NCBI RefSeq assembly: GCF_003667575.1
Contig: NZ_RCUY01000002.1
Span: forward strand, 372,001-436,000
Direction: 5' to 3'
DNA from: Mycetocola lacteus
GTDB taxonomy: Bacteria; Actinomycetota; Actinomycetes; Actinomycetales; Microbacteriaceae
DNA length: 64,000 nt
Shown: positions 7,919 through 16,427 of the stretch, piece by piece
How positions within the stretch are numbered: the first letter of the stretch is position 1
How the letters are laid out: each line of letters begins with the position of its first letter
Translations under genes and position numbers: made by a program
Notes under the pieces: generated by a model
Told to the model about the DNA's origin: nothing
What the model saw: the letters and a program-made list of their open reading frames with translations, nothing else
The model's database searches: none

Positions 7919-9148
7919 ATGGACAGCGTTAATAATCCCTATACGCCGAATGCAGGCGCGCGGCCGGAAGTCGTTGTCGGACGTGAAGAGCAAACGGCCG
8001 CATTCAACATCCTCCTTCAGCGTTTAGCACGCGGACGGGACAGCCAATCCCTCATAGTCACGGGTCTGCGTGGAGTCGGGAAAACGGTCCTGCTCAATGA
8101 GCTGAGAGACATCGCGCTCTTCCACAAGTAGGTAGTGGTAGAAGTCGAGGCCAGCAAATACAGTGACGAGGCCTTTCGCCGAACACTCGCCTCGAAGATC
8201 AAGTCCACGCTATTTCAACTCTCACCACGTATTCGTTGGACCAAGCGGTTCCAACGCGCAGCGAGTGCATTGAGCGCGTTTGCTCTCTCCGTCAATGATT
8301 CCGGCACGTGGACTTTGGGATGGGACATACCCGCATCCGCAGGAATCGCTGATTATGGTGACCTTGCCCTCGACCTCACCGATGTCCTAGTGGAGCTGGG
8401 TGAGGCGGCTAAAGAAGCAAGCCGCGGGGTAGTTCTTTCAATCGACGAGGTTCAATTCTTGAAAAAGCCCCAGCTTGAAGCTCTCATACAGGCAATCCAT
8501 AAGACGGTACAGAGGCGCCTCCCGATCACACTGGTCGGCGCGGGGCTGCCTCAGATCGCCGAGCTGGCGGGCGACGCGAAATCATACGCAGAACGACTCT
8601 TTAAGTTTCCCTCTATCGGTTCCCTCAGCGAGCAGGATTCACGGGAAGCGATCTCAGGGCCCGCACGCGCCGAAGGCATCGGGTGGGAACCTGACGCACT
8701 TGAATTCGCGCTGTCCATCACAAAGGGCTATCCCTATTTCATTCAAGAATTTGCGCACCAGACATGGGAAATCGCGCCCGGTGATTCGATCACTCTCATG
8801 GACGCCCAAATGGCAGTTGACCCCTACGAAGCAAAACTCGACAGCTCCTTCTTTCGTGTCCGCCTTGACCGGGCTACACCATTGCAAACCGCATATATGC
8901 GAGCGATGGCACAGCTTGGTTCCCTGCCTCAAAAAGCCGCCGATGTTGCAGGACTCATGGGACGAGAATCGACGCAGGTGGCGCCAACTCGTGCGGAGTT
9001 GATCGACATGGGTCTGTTATATACGCCCGAGCATGGCTACGCCGCTTTCACCGTTCCCGATTTCGACAAGTACATCATGCGGGCGGTCCCTACGCTCGTA
9101 GTTCCCCAGATTCGGAGACGCACCAGGCATTCCGACTCCAGGCGCTAG
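7919..9148 (+). pseudogene. P-loop ATPase interrupted by in-frame amber codon
   Basis: A solitary AAA/archaeal-type ATPase of about 409 codons with a TAG at 8129-8131 (codon 71). Upstream, residues 1-70 carry the Walker A motif GLRGVGKTVLL. Downstream, in the same frame, are the Walker B strand VVLSIDEVQF and a C-terminal winged-helix-like region. Neither fragment alone could be an ATPase. The sequence around the stop reads HK-stop-VVVEVEASK; in related proteins I expect Trp at this point, so a single TGG to TAG change explains it. GTG at 8135 could restart translation, but without Walker A. GC content is clearly lower than in core genes. The function of the intact family is unknown; some members lie near defence genes. 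Confidence 0.8.
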
Positions 9149-9186
9149 GAAGTCCGGGCTTCCCCGCCCCGCGCTATGCTCTTCTA

Positions 9187-10137
9187 GTGCCTCCGCGTTC
9201 CCCCCTTCCCCAGCGTCTGGGCCTTGATGCCGCATGGCTGCGCACCAATGACGGGGACCGCTCGGCCCCTCCGGCCTGGGCCACCATGCGCGAGTGGTTG
9301 CACTATCGGCTGCCCGAGAACGTCGAGGTGGACACGTTCCTCGATACCGGACGCTTTGTCTATGCCAACGGCGAGGCTGTGCGCGGGGAAGACGGCTACC
9401 GGTCCAACACGTTTATCTGGTTCCACCGCGACCTTCCGGTCGAGACCCCGGTGCCGGGCAAGATCCGGGTGATCCACCGAGACGAGCGGATCGTGGTGAT
9501 CGACAAGCCGCCGTTCCTCTCCTCGATCCCGCGCGGCCGCCACGTCCGCGAGAGCGTCGTGGTGCGGATGCGCGAGGAGCTGGGTCTGCCCGAGCTCTCC
9601 CCCATGCACCGCCTCGATCGCGTCACCTCGGGGGTTTTGATGCTCGCGACCGAGCAGCGCTGGCGCGCGCCCTACCAAACCATGTTCATGCGCGGTGAGG
9701 TGCAGAAGGTGTACCGGGCACTCGCCGGGATCCGTGAGGATCTGGTGCTGCCCACCGTGGTGCGCAACCACCTCATCAAAGAGCGCGGCATCATGAACGC
9801 CGAGATTGTGCCCGGGGTCGAACCCAACTCCGAATCGCTGGTCGAGCTGGAATCCGAGATCACCCCCGGACCCGACGGTGCCCGTCGCGGCATCTACAAG
9901 CTGAGTCCCCGCACCGGCAAGACACACCAGTTGCGCATGCACCTGTGGAGCCTGGGAATCCCGATCGCCGGCGATCCCCTCTATCCGGTCGCCCAGGATG
10001 TTGCCGTGGATGATTTCAGCACCCCGCTCCAGCTCCTCGCCCACACGCTGAGCTTCAGCGATCCGATCGACGGAACCGAACGCCACTTCGAAAGCACCCG
10101 GCCATTCCCCCTCACGGCCGAGACCGACGCGCGCTAA
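9187..10137 (+). CDS. RluA-family RNA pseudouridine synthase
   Basis: Isomerises uridine to pseudouridine in rRNA or tRNA; the exact target is unknown. The catalytic motif HRLDRVTSG starts at H141, with the catalytic aspartate D144. Downstream are the conserved GKTHQLRMHLWSLG motif and GDPLYP. The 316-residue length and the lack of a clear S4 domain fit the actinobacterial RluA-like group, whose N-terminal region precedes IDKPPFLSS. The start is GTG at 9187, immediately after the gap to the ATPase pseudogene. It converges on the next acetyltransferase gene with a 4-bp overlap. Confidence 0.92.
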   Translation: MPPRSPLPQRLGLDAAWLRTNDGDRSAPPAWATMREWLHYRLPENVEVDTFLDTGRFVYANGEAVRGEDGYRSNTFIWFHRDLPVETPVPGKIRVIHRDERIVVIDKPPFLSSIPRGRHVRESVVVRMREELGLPELSPMHRLDRVTSGVLMLATEQRWRAPYQTMFMRGEVQKVYRALAGIREDLVLPTVVRNHLIKERGIMNAEIVPGVEPNSESLVELESEITPGPDGARRGIYKLSPRTGKTHQLRMHLWSLGIPIAGDPLYPVAQDVAVDDFSTPLQLLAHTLSFSDPIDGTERHFESTRPFPLTAETDAR

Positions 10138-10688
10138 TCCAGGATGCGCTGGAACAGGACGTGGTCCTGCCACTCGCCGGCAATACGGAGATAGCCCGGT
10201 GCCAGCCCGATTCGGGTAAAGCCGTTGCGCTCAAGGACCCGCTGCGAGGCGACATTGTGCACCAGCGTGCCCGCCTCCACGCGGTGCAGACCCAGATGCT
10301 CGCGCGCCAGTGTGAGCATGTGCGCAACCAGCGCGGTCGCCACACCGCGGCCGGTGAGGCGCTCGTCCACCCAGTATCCGAGCGCCGCATTCTGAAACAC
10401 TCCCCGGGTGATCCCGGTCAGCGCCGAACGACCCACAATCTCACTCCCCCGGGTCAGGACCACCGGATAGGTGGTTCCCGCCTCGCGGGTGGCAAGCTGA
10501 CGGCGAATGTCCGCGCGGTGCAGGGCCGCGGTGTAGAAGTCTTCGCTGCGAGTCGGATCCCACGGTTCCAGGTGCGCTCGATTGCGGACGTAGGCGGCGG
10601 CGAGCGCCTCCTCATCCCCCTCGCGCAGATCGCGCAGCAGGATTCCGGCGGGCAACGGGAGGGGAGCGATCACCGCTTCACCGTACAC
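10134..10688 (-). CDS. RimJ/RimL-like GNAT acetyltransferase
   Basis: Acetyl-CoA-dependent N-acetyltransferase resembling those that acetylate ribosomal-protein N termini (RimJ/RimL/RimI group). About 184 residues from the GTG at 10688, which has GGGGA five bases upstream; an alternative GTG lies five codons later. Diagnostic segments are LGYWVDERLTGRGVATALV (acetyl-CoA loop), LHRVEAGTLVHNVASQRVLE and NGFTRIG near the C terminus. It is divergent from the MFS transporter and convergent with the pseudouridine synthase, so it is its own transcription unit. Confidence 0.88.
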   Translation of the reverse strand: MYGEAVIAPLPLPAGILLRDLREGDEEALAAAYVRNRAHLEPWDPTRSEDFYTAALHRADIRRQLATREAGTTYPVVLTRGSEIVGRSALTGITRGVFQNAALGYWVDERLTGRGVATALVAHMLTLAREHLGLHRVEAGTLVHNVASQRVLERNGFTRIGLAPGYLRIAGEWQDHVLFQRILD

Positions 10689-10779
10689 GATTCCCCAAGC
10701 AACCCGGGCGTAGGATGTGCATCGGTGCCCTCGCACCCGCCAATCGTTAGCAATCCTAAACATCCCGCGCGAATCGACT

Positions 10780-12168
10780 ATGCCTCACGAAATCACCCCG
10801 CTGCGCCGCCTCCTGGCGATGATCGCGCTCCTGCTCTGCCAGCTCACCGCAACCATCGACGCCTCGATCGTCAACGTCGCCCTCCCCGCCCTCTCGCGCT
10901 CACTGCACGCGGGCCCCTCGGAGACCGTGTGGGTGACCACCGCGTTCCTGCTGGCCGTAGCCTGCATGGTGCCGATGACCAGTGCCCTCGGCGACCAGAT
11001 CGGCCAGCGCACCCTGTTCCTCGCCGGTGCGCCGCTGTTCACTCTCGCCTCGCTGGCCTGCGCGCTCTCCCCCTCGCTGGGATGGCTGATTTTCTTCCGG
11101 GTGGTTCAGGGCATCGGATCGGCGATGATTATCGCCGCGGTGATCCCGATGTTCCGCTACCTCTACCCGCCGCAGCGCATCGGCAGTGTGATGGGCATCA
11201 ACGCGATGGTGGTCGCGATCGGCACCGCCGCCGGCCCCACCCTCGGCGGGCTGATCCTCGCCGGTCTCGACTGGCCCTGGCTGTTCCTGATCAACGTGCC
11301 GATCGGCATCATCTCGATTGTGCTCGGCGCGCTCTTCCTGCCGAAGACCCGGGCACAGCGCGGGAACTTCGACGCCCGCGGATCCGTGCTGATCGCGCTG
11401 GCCATCGCCGCGTTCCTGCTGGGTGTGAACCAGCTGGTGGACCTCGGCACGATCTGGGTGCCGGGAATCCTGCTGGCCATCGGTGCCGCCTTCACCCTGT
11501 GGTTTATTCGGCATGAGCGGGTTGCCATCCGTCCAATCATTCCGCCGCGGATCTGGAACGGGGTCTTCTCGATTGCCGTGCTCACCGCCTGGACCTCCTT
11601 CTTTGCCCAGGGCATCGCCTTTGTGGCGCTCCCCTTCCTCTTCCAGAGCGAGTTTGGTGCGACCCCGCTGCAGTCGGCGCTGCTGTTCACGCCGTGGCCC
11701 GCTGTCATCATCCTGGTCGCCCCGATCTCCGGGCGCCTGGCCGACCGGATCCGGCCCGCCGTGCTCGCCCTGGTGGGCCTCGGGATCTATACCGTCGGGC
11801 TGCTGATGCTCGCGATTGCCGGACCCCACCCCTCGATCCTGCCGATCCTCATCGCCACCGCAATCTGCGGGCTCGGATTCGGCACCTTCCAGAGCCCCAA
11901 TAATCGCGACATGCTCTCCTCGGCACCGCTTGAGCTTTCCTCCTCGGCCTCGGCGGTGCTCAACACCAACCGAACCATCGGACAGTCGGCCGGTTCCGGC
12001 GCGGTCAGCATGGCCTTTGCCCTGTTCGGGGCCGAGGCGGCCTCGCTGGCAAAGCAGGCGGACGCCGCAGCGGGTGTGCTGTGGATCGCCGTGTTTGCCG
12101 CCCTCGCCTCGGTTATTCTCAGCGCTCTCAAGGTCCGCCGCCGCACACCGAGCGACTTAATTAGGTAG
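10780..12168 (+). CDS. MFS drug exporter (DHA2 family, 14-TM type)
   Basis: Proton-driven efflux permease. The 462-residue protein has many hydrophobic segments and the DHA signatures: the D-x-x-I-V-N-V-A-L-P motif in the first membrane helix (IDASIVNVALPAL), a GDQIGQR loop 2-3 motif, and the RVVQGIGSA motif. The ATG at 10780 gives MPHEITPLRRL directly before helix 1; upstream starts add a non-membrane tail. It is followed 28 bp later by a TetR gene on the same strand, suggesting local repression. A short inverted repeat TTAG-N5-CTAA at 10747-10759 upstream is a possible operator. The substrate is unknown. Confidence 0.9.
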   Translation: MPHEITPLRRLLAMIALLLCQLTATIDASIVNVALPALSRSLHAGPSETVWVTTAFLLAVACMVPMTSALGDQIGQRTLFLAGAPLFTLASLACALSPSLGWLIFFRVVQGIGSAMIIAAVIPMFRYLYPPQRIGSVMGINAMVVAIGTAAGPTLGGLILAGLDWPWLFLINVPIGIISIVLGALFLPKTRAQRGNFDARGSVLIALAIAAFLLGVNQLVDLGTIWVPGILLAIGAAFTLWFIRHERVAIRPIIPPRIWNGVFSIAVLTAWTSFFAQGIAFVALPFLFQSEFGATPLQSALLFTPWPAVIILVAPISGRLADRIRPAVLALVGLGIYTVGLLMLAIAGPHPSILPILIATAICGLGFGTFQSPNNRDMLSSAPLELSSSASAVLNTNRTIGQSAGSGAVSMAFALFGAEAASLAKQADAAAGVLWIAVFAALASVILSALKVRRRTPSDLIR

Positions 12169-12196
12169 TTATGTATATTTAAGCAACACTGGACAG

Positions 12197-12790
12197 ATGG
12201 AATCACAGGGTCGAAATACCGGTGCCCGCCGCGGGGCCGCACGCGAACGCCTCCTCGACGCCGCCGCCCGTCACTTTTATGTGGACGGAATCGCCGCCAC
12301 CGGGATCGACACGATCACCGCCTCCGCCGGGGTCGCAAAGATGAGTCTGTACAACAACTTCGCGTCCAAATCCGCCCTCATCGAAGCTTATATTGAGCGA
12401 CGGCACGAAGAGTGGCTTAACCTTTACAGCATCCGACTTCTCGGAACCCACACCCCGCAGGAGCGAATTCTCGCGGTCTTTGACGCCTATATCGACCATG
12501 CCGAGGACGCCCATGAGCACGCGTTCCGCGGCTGCGGCCTGCTGAATGCGGCGGCAGAGCTGCCCGCCGGGGACGCGGGGCGCAGCGCCGTACGCCGACA
12601 TAAGGAGGAGGTGGAGCTCATCCTTCATCGCGAACTCGCCCAACTCACCACGGACGAACACGCGCGGACCCTGGCAACCCACCTGTCCTTCCTCCTGGAG
12701 GGGTCGATGGCCCGGGCCGGCCTGGATGGCACCTCCACCCGGCTGCACACCGCGCGCACCCTGGCCGCGCAGCTCCTACCCCTCGCGTGA
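12197..12790 (+). CDS. TetR-family transcriptional regulator
   Basis: One-component repressor of 197 residues. The N-terminal helix-turn-helix (about 12-60) reads RERLLDAAARHFYVDGIAA, then ASAGVAKMSLYNNFASKSAL, a typical TetR DNA-binding domain. The remainder is a helical ligand-binding domain. It is placed between an MFS exporter and a DMT-type permease on the same strand, with a 4-bp GTGA overlap into the permease. It therefore probably controls one or both transporters. The 28-bp gap before it is strikingly AT-rich and may hold a promoter or operator. Confidence 0.93.
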   Translation: MESQGRNTGARRGAARERLLDAAARHFYVDGIAATGIDTITASAGVAKMSLYNNFASKSALIEAYIERRHEEWLNLYSIRLLGTHTPQERILAVFDAYIDHAEDAHEHAFRGCGLLNAAAELPAGDAGRSAVRRHKEEVELILHRELAQLTTDEHARTLATHLSFLLEGSMARAGLDGTSTRLHTARTLAAQLLPLA

Positions 12791-13668
12791 GCCGCCACAC
12801 CACCGGGATCATTGCGGTACTCGCGGCCGCGCTGCTCTGGGGCACCACCGGCACCGCGGCCAGCCTGGTTCCCGAGGTGGGCGCGCTGGCGATCGGATCC
12901 GCGGCGATGGGGATCGGCGGCCTCCTGCAGGCACTCATCGCACTGCCCAGCCTGCGCCGCTCGCGCCGCGCCCTGACCGCCCAGCGCGGCATGCTTATCC
13001 TCGGTGCCGTCTCGGTCGCCATCTATCCGCTGGCGTTCTACGGGTCGATGCGCCTGGGCGGTGTGGCCCTGGGAACGGTCATCTCGCTGGCCTCGGCCCC
13101 ACTGCTCGCGGCGGTGATGGAGGCGGTCCTGGATCACACCCGACTGCGTGCGCGCTGGTATGTGGCCGCGGCCCTGGGAATCATCGGCAGCATCCTGCTG
13201 TGTCTCCCACAGGGTTCCGACGCCTCGCCCGCGGGCTCACACATCCCCCTCGGGGTGATCCTCGGCCTGATTGCCGGGGCCACCTATGCGGCCTACTCGT
13301 ATGCCGTGCGCCGGATGATGCGGGATGGTATCGGGCGCTCGGCCTCGATGGGCGCGGTGTTTGGCGGCGGGGCGCTGCTCCTGATTCCTGTGCTGCTGGC
13401 CACCGGTGCCCCGATCCTCTCTGGCCCGGCTCCGCTCGCGGTGACCGCCTATATGGCCCTGATCCCGATGTTTCTGGGGTATGTGCTCTTCGGGTTTGGC
13501 CTGGCCCGAATCCCCGCGAGCACGGCGACCATGCTCACGCTCTCCGAACCGGCGATTGCCACGGTCCTCGCGGTCCTGATCGTCGGGGAACACATCAGCC
13601 CGGCGGGATGGCTCGGTCTGGCGATCATCGGCCTCAGCCTGCTGGCCGAGTTCGTTCCACGTCGATAG
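12787..13668 (+). CDS. EamA/DMT-superfamily permease
   Basis: Ten-helix drug/metabolite transporter formed by two EamA repeats. The 293-residue protein begins with the characteristic AALLWGTTGTAASLV segment and carries repeat-end motifs such as SLASAPLLAAVMEAV in the first half and TLSEPAIATVLAVLIVGE in the second. The GTG start overlaps the TetR stop, so the two are translationally coupled. The substrate is unknown; amino acids, nucleosides or drugs are all possible in this family. Confidence 0.9.
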   Translation: MSRHTTGIIAVLAAALLWGTTGTAASLVPEVGALAIGSAAMGIGGLLQALIALPSLRRSRRALTAQRGMLILGAVSVAIYPLAFYGSMRLGGVALGTVISLASAPLLAAVMEAVLDHTRLRARWYVAAALGIIGSILLCLPQGSDASPAGSHIPLGVILGLIAGATYAAYSYAVRRMMRDGIGRSASMGAVFGGGALLLIPVLLATGAPILSGPAPLAVTAYMALIPMFLGYVLFGFGLARIPASTATMLTLSEPAIATVLAVLIVGEHISPAGWLGLAIIGLSLLAEFVPRR

Positions 13669-13677
13669 GCTACCGGC

Positions 13678-14541
13678 ATGAGCACCACCGATCCGCTGCA
13701 TGCCGCCCACACACGTCTCGAAGGGTATCGTGGCAGCACCCGCGCCGCACTCCTCACCGTCCTGTGGGGAATCCTCGTGCTGGCGGCCGGTGCCATGCTC
13801 GCCTATGCCTTCAGCGGGTTATTCAACATGGTCCGGGCATCCGCGCTGAACAGCATCTTCTCGGATACCCCGGACGGGCCCCTCGGCGAGAACTATTTTT
13901 GGTTCTTCCCGATCGGATTCATCGGGTCCTTTCTCGCCTTTGCCCTGCACCGGATGTGGGGCACCCGGTTTACCGGCACCCCGTTCACCCCGGTACTGGG
14001 CACGCTGACCCTCGCGCTGATCGGCTGGAGCCTCGCCGCCTGGTATGCGGCGTCACGTTTTGTGCAGCCCGACCAGATCGGCATGGCGGTGGACCCGACC
14101 TTCGGCCGAGATGAAACCTGGGGAGTGTGGGCGTGGATCATGTTTGCCGGACGCTGGTGGTGGCCCGGAATCATCACCGCGCTGTGTGCAACCAGCCTGA
14201 TCATCGGGGTGGTCTCCCGAGCCCACCGCCGACGCCGGGACGATATTCTCGGTGACCTACTCACCGGTGGACGCCGCACCTCGGGTGTGATCACTTCGGC
14301 CCCGACCCCTTCCCCCGACGCGGCCCGGGTCCTCGGGCGTCTCACCATTCAGTTCACCGACGCGGCGGGAACTCAGCGCTGGATTCAACCCACCGTGCGC
14401 CTGGAACGCGCGCTGATCCCGGCGATCGGCTCGCCGGTGACCGTGCTCTTTGATCCGCTGAAGCCCGGGGATACCAGGCGTATTTTCTGGTCGTTTGGAC
14501 CGGGAACCACACGCGAGGAATTTACCCAGCACACGGTCTAA
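13678..14541 (+). CDS. Membrane protein of unknown function
   Basis: A 287-residue protein with about four transmembrane segments (around residues 24-48, 75-95, 106-127 and 161-182). It ends in a soluble cytoplasmic domain (residues 190-287) rich in beta-strand-like sequence. That domain (about 220-270) includes a V-x-V-L-F-D-P pattern (PVTVLFDPLKPGDTRRI) reminiscent of the C-terminal part of DUF3592-type membrane proteins. The match is by eye and weak. It follows the DMT permease by 9 bp and may be cotranscribed with it. Confidence 0.7.
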   Translation: MSTTDPLHAAHTRLEGYRGSTRAALLTVLWGILVLAAGAMLAYAFSGLFNMVRASALNSIFSDTPDGPLGENYFWFFPIGFIGSFLAFALHRMWGTRFTGTPFTPVLGTLTLALIGWSLAAWYAASRFVQPDQIGMAVDPTFGRDETWGVWAWIMFAGRWWWPGIITALCATSLIIGVVSRAHRRRRDDILGDLLTGGRRTSGVITSAPTPSPDAARVLGRLTIQFTDAAGTQRWIQPTVRLERALIPAIGSPVTVLFDPLKPGDTRRIFWSFGPGTTREEFTQHTV

Positions 14542-14618
14542 GCCGTTCCTCATCACCGCGAGGCCTCCCGGGCTTCGCGCTAGGCTCAGGGGAACACTCC
14601 GGCAAAAAGAGGACCCGC

Positions 14619-14894
14619 ATGAGCACCCCGAACGACCAGCCCACCATCGAACCACCGCGTCCCACCTGGTGGGGCACCCTGCTGTGGGTCCTGCTGCCGG
14701 TCCTGGTGATCGTCTATGTCATCCTGCTCGCGCCGCTCGCCCTGCCCGCCGCCCTGATTCTGGGTGCCCTGGGGATGTTCATCGGCCTGCGTCGTATTGC
14801 CAAGCAGGGCCCAACAGCCGGGCCGATCATCCTGGTTGTGGTGAATGCCCTGGTGGTGTCGATGAGTGTGCTCGCACTGATCAACCCGGCCTAA
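14619..14894 (+). CDS. Small membrane protein, unknown function
   Basis: A 91-residue protein with a short hydrophilic N terminus (MSTPNDQPTIEPPRPTWWG) and three hydrophobic segments at about 19-39, 40-58 and 69-89. The ATG follows an AAAGAGGA ribosome-binding site. No family is recognised. It is the last gene of the plus-strand run from 12.2 kb. Confidence 0.7.
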   Translation: MSTPNDQPTIEPPRPTWWGTLLWVLLPVLVIVYVILLAPLALPAALILGALGMFIGLRRIAKQGPTAGPIILVVVNALVVSMSVLALINPA

Positions 14895-14988
14895 CCGACG
14901 AAGCACTACCCGACGTCGCGGGTTTTCCCCGCCACTGCCGGGGATGCGCGCCCGGGCGCGTCACCCGAGCGAGGGACTTTCCCCAGGG

Positions 14989-15099
14989 TTCTCCACAGCT
15001 TCTCCCCGTTAACCACGGCGTTTTCCACCTCGGGTTGTGAGTTTCCCCCACATTACTCACAGAGTTATCCACAACCTGTGTGTAATTACATGTGTGTAA
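14989..15099. promoter_or_regulatory. DnaA-box-like cluster
   Basis: A perfect DnaA consensus box TTATCCACA lies at 15065-15073. Close relatives are TTCTCCACA at 14989-14997 and TTTTCCACC at 15021-15029, with two copies of TGTGTGTAA at 15077-15085 and 15091-15099. This is not oriC by context, since dnaA, dnaN and rpmH are not nearby. It could titrate DnaA or regulate the gene at 15367. The remainder of the gap 14895-15366 has no supported gene. Confidence 0.45.
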
Positions 15100-15142
15100 C
15101 TCCTGGGCCGCCGGGCGCGGCGATCCGACGTCACCACACGGT

Positions 15143-15196
15143 GCGGTTACCGGCCATCACCCCAAGCGGTTACCGGCCATCGCACCGCGCAGTTAC
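15143..15196 (+). repeat. Short direct-repeat array with 23-bp period
   Basis: GCGGTTACCGGCCATC occurs at 15143-15158 and 15166-15181, and a decayed copy starting GCAGTTAC occurs at 15189. All three are spaced exactly 23 bp apart, about two helical turns. The two intact copies contain the 9-bp palindrome CGGTTACCG. This looks like a multi-site operator for an unknown regulator about 170 bp upstream of the next gene. Confidence 0.5.
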
Positions 15197-15366
15197 GCGG
15201 CGGGAAGCCTCGCCCCGAGGCGGCCTCACCCCCGAGGGTGATCCGTATCCCTCTCAGGGATTGATCTCCCTTTTCACAGCGATTACCGAACAGCGGGCGT
15301 ACTAGTCTGGAGGCTGCATCTCAATCATGCTCCCGGGATCCACCCGGAGTACAGGAAAGGCACCAC

Positions 15367-15678
15367 GTGAAACAGTCGAGACTCGGGATCTTCTTTGGCA
15401 TCATCTCGATCCTCACCGGAATGGTGCTGCCCGTCTTCACGCTGGCGATGTTCTACTCCGACGGCCTGGAGGGCACCTTCTGGGTTCCGGTGCTCTTCAT
15501 CCTGCCGCCGGTGAACTTCATCCTGCTCGGCTGCCTGGTGATCAGCCTGGTCATGAGCATCCTGGCCATCGCTCGGCACCGAGTCGCGCGAGTCCTCGGC
15601 CTGATCGGACTCTACCTCTGCGTGCTGCAGGTCTTCTGGTACGGGTCGCTGATCATCACCCAGCAGCTCGTGCGCTAA
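15367..15678 (+). CDS. Small membrane protein, unknown function
   Basis: A 103-residue protein with three hydrophobic segments (about 7-30, 36-62 and 74-96). The start is GTG, with AGGAAAGGCACC upstream as the ribosome-binding site. It converges on the next minus-strand membrane protein with a 4-bp overlap of stop codons. It lies downstream of the unusual DnaA-box and 23-bp repeat region, which may control it. No family is recognised. Confidence 0.72.
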   Translation: MKQSRLGIFFGIISILTGMVLPVFTLAMFYSDGLEGTFWVPVLFILPPVNFILLGCLVISLVMSILAIARHRVARVLGLIGLYLCVLQVFWYGSLIITQQLVR

Positions 15679-16427
15679 CTCTTGGTGCGCGCAAGCCCCC
15701 GGGTTGCGCACCAGAGAATCGCGATTGAGGTCGCCACCAGCTCACACCAGGCCCCCAGTGCGGTGGCCACGTGAGCAAGCGCCAGCAGGCCGCCCACACC
15801 GGCGATCACCGCGACGCCGATAGCGGCACCCCAGGCGATCAGCCGGCTGCGGCGATCCGCCCCGGCGAAGGCCTGTGCGAGCATCGCGATCGCCACCAGG
15901 GCAAATCCGGCAATCGCCGCGGTGATGTGGATGGTATCGCGCATCGTGTGCAGCGGGTCGCCGGGAACCGGGCAGCGTGCCGTGCACGGATACACGGTGG
16001 AAACCAGGAAACCGATGCCCGCCAGGATCAGGCAGACTCCGCCCAGCAGCGCAGCACGCACGGCCCCGCGGCCCCCGCTCACCGGCACGCCAGGCAGACC
16101 TCCGCGCGCCTCACCCGCCAGCGCAGCACGCACGGCCCCGCGCGCCTCACCCGCCATCGGGGTGCGCAGCAGTTCCGCGACCCCCAGCAGCATGCCCGCG
16201 GCCGCGACCGTGCCCAGCGCCAGCGCAAACCACCCGGCGTCGGGGGCACCGTCCGCCCCCAGCTCGCTCACGTAGGCGGGGGCCGCATAGCGAATCCGAA
16301 TCACCCAGATTGCCAGCAGCGCCAGGACCGCGAGCAGCGCCCCGACCCGGCCCAGGGTGACACCCAGCCGCGCGGACACCGCCCGAACCGGCACGGCGCT
16401 CAGGCCGCGCGTCATCGCACCGCTCAC
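15675..16427 (-). CDS. DUF998-like integral membrane protein
   Basis: A 250-residue protein with about six transmembrane segments. The region around STVYPC and then HTMRDTIHITAAI resembles the DUF998 membrane family, in which a loop with proline and cysteine residues precedes a conserved His-containing segment. An unusual feature is an internal near-duplication of the loop sequence (GEARGAVRAALAGEARGG, then RGAVRAALLGG) at about residues 93-130. The GTG start overlaps the stop of the upstream esterase gene as GTGA, so they form an operon. The function is unknown. Confidence 0.75.
   Translation of the reverse strand: MSGAMTRGLSAVPVRAVSARLGVTLGRVGALLAVLALLAIWVIRIRYAAPAYVSELGADGAPDAGWFALALGTVAAAGMLLGVAELLRTPMAGEARGAVRAALAGEARGGLPGVPVSGGRGAVRAALLGGVCLILAGIGFLVSTVYPCTARCPVPGDPLHTMRDTIHITAAIAGFALVAIAMLAQAFAGADRRSRLIAWGAAIGVAVIAGVGGLLALAHVATALGAWCELVATSIAILWCATRGLARTKS

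Noticed and set aside
4457..9150. tRNA-Phe as an integration site for the following accessory genes
   Set aside because: No repeat of the tRNA 3' end and no integrase were seen further downstream, so site-specific integration is unsupported.
14895..15100. Chromosomal replication origin
   Set aside because: Only one perfect DnaA box is present, and dnaA, dnaN, rpmH and gyrB are not nearby.
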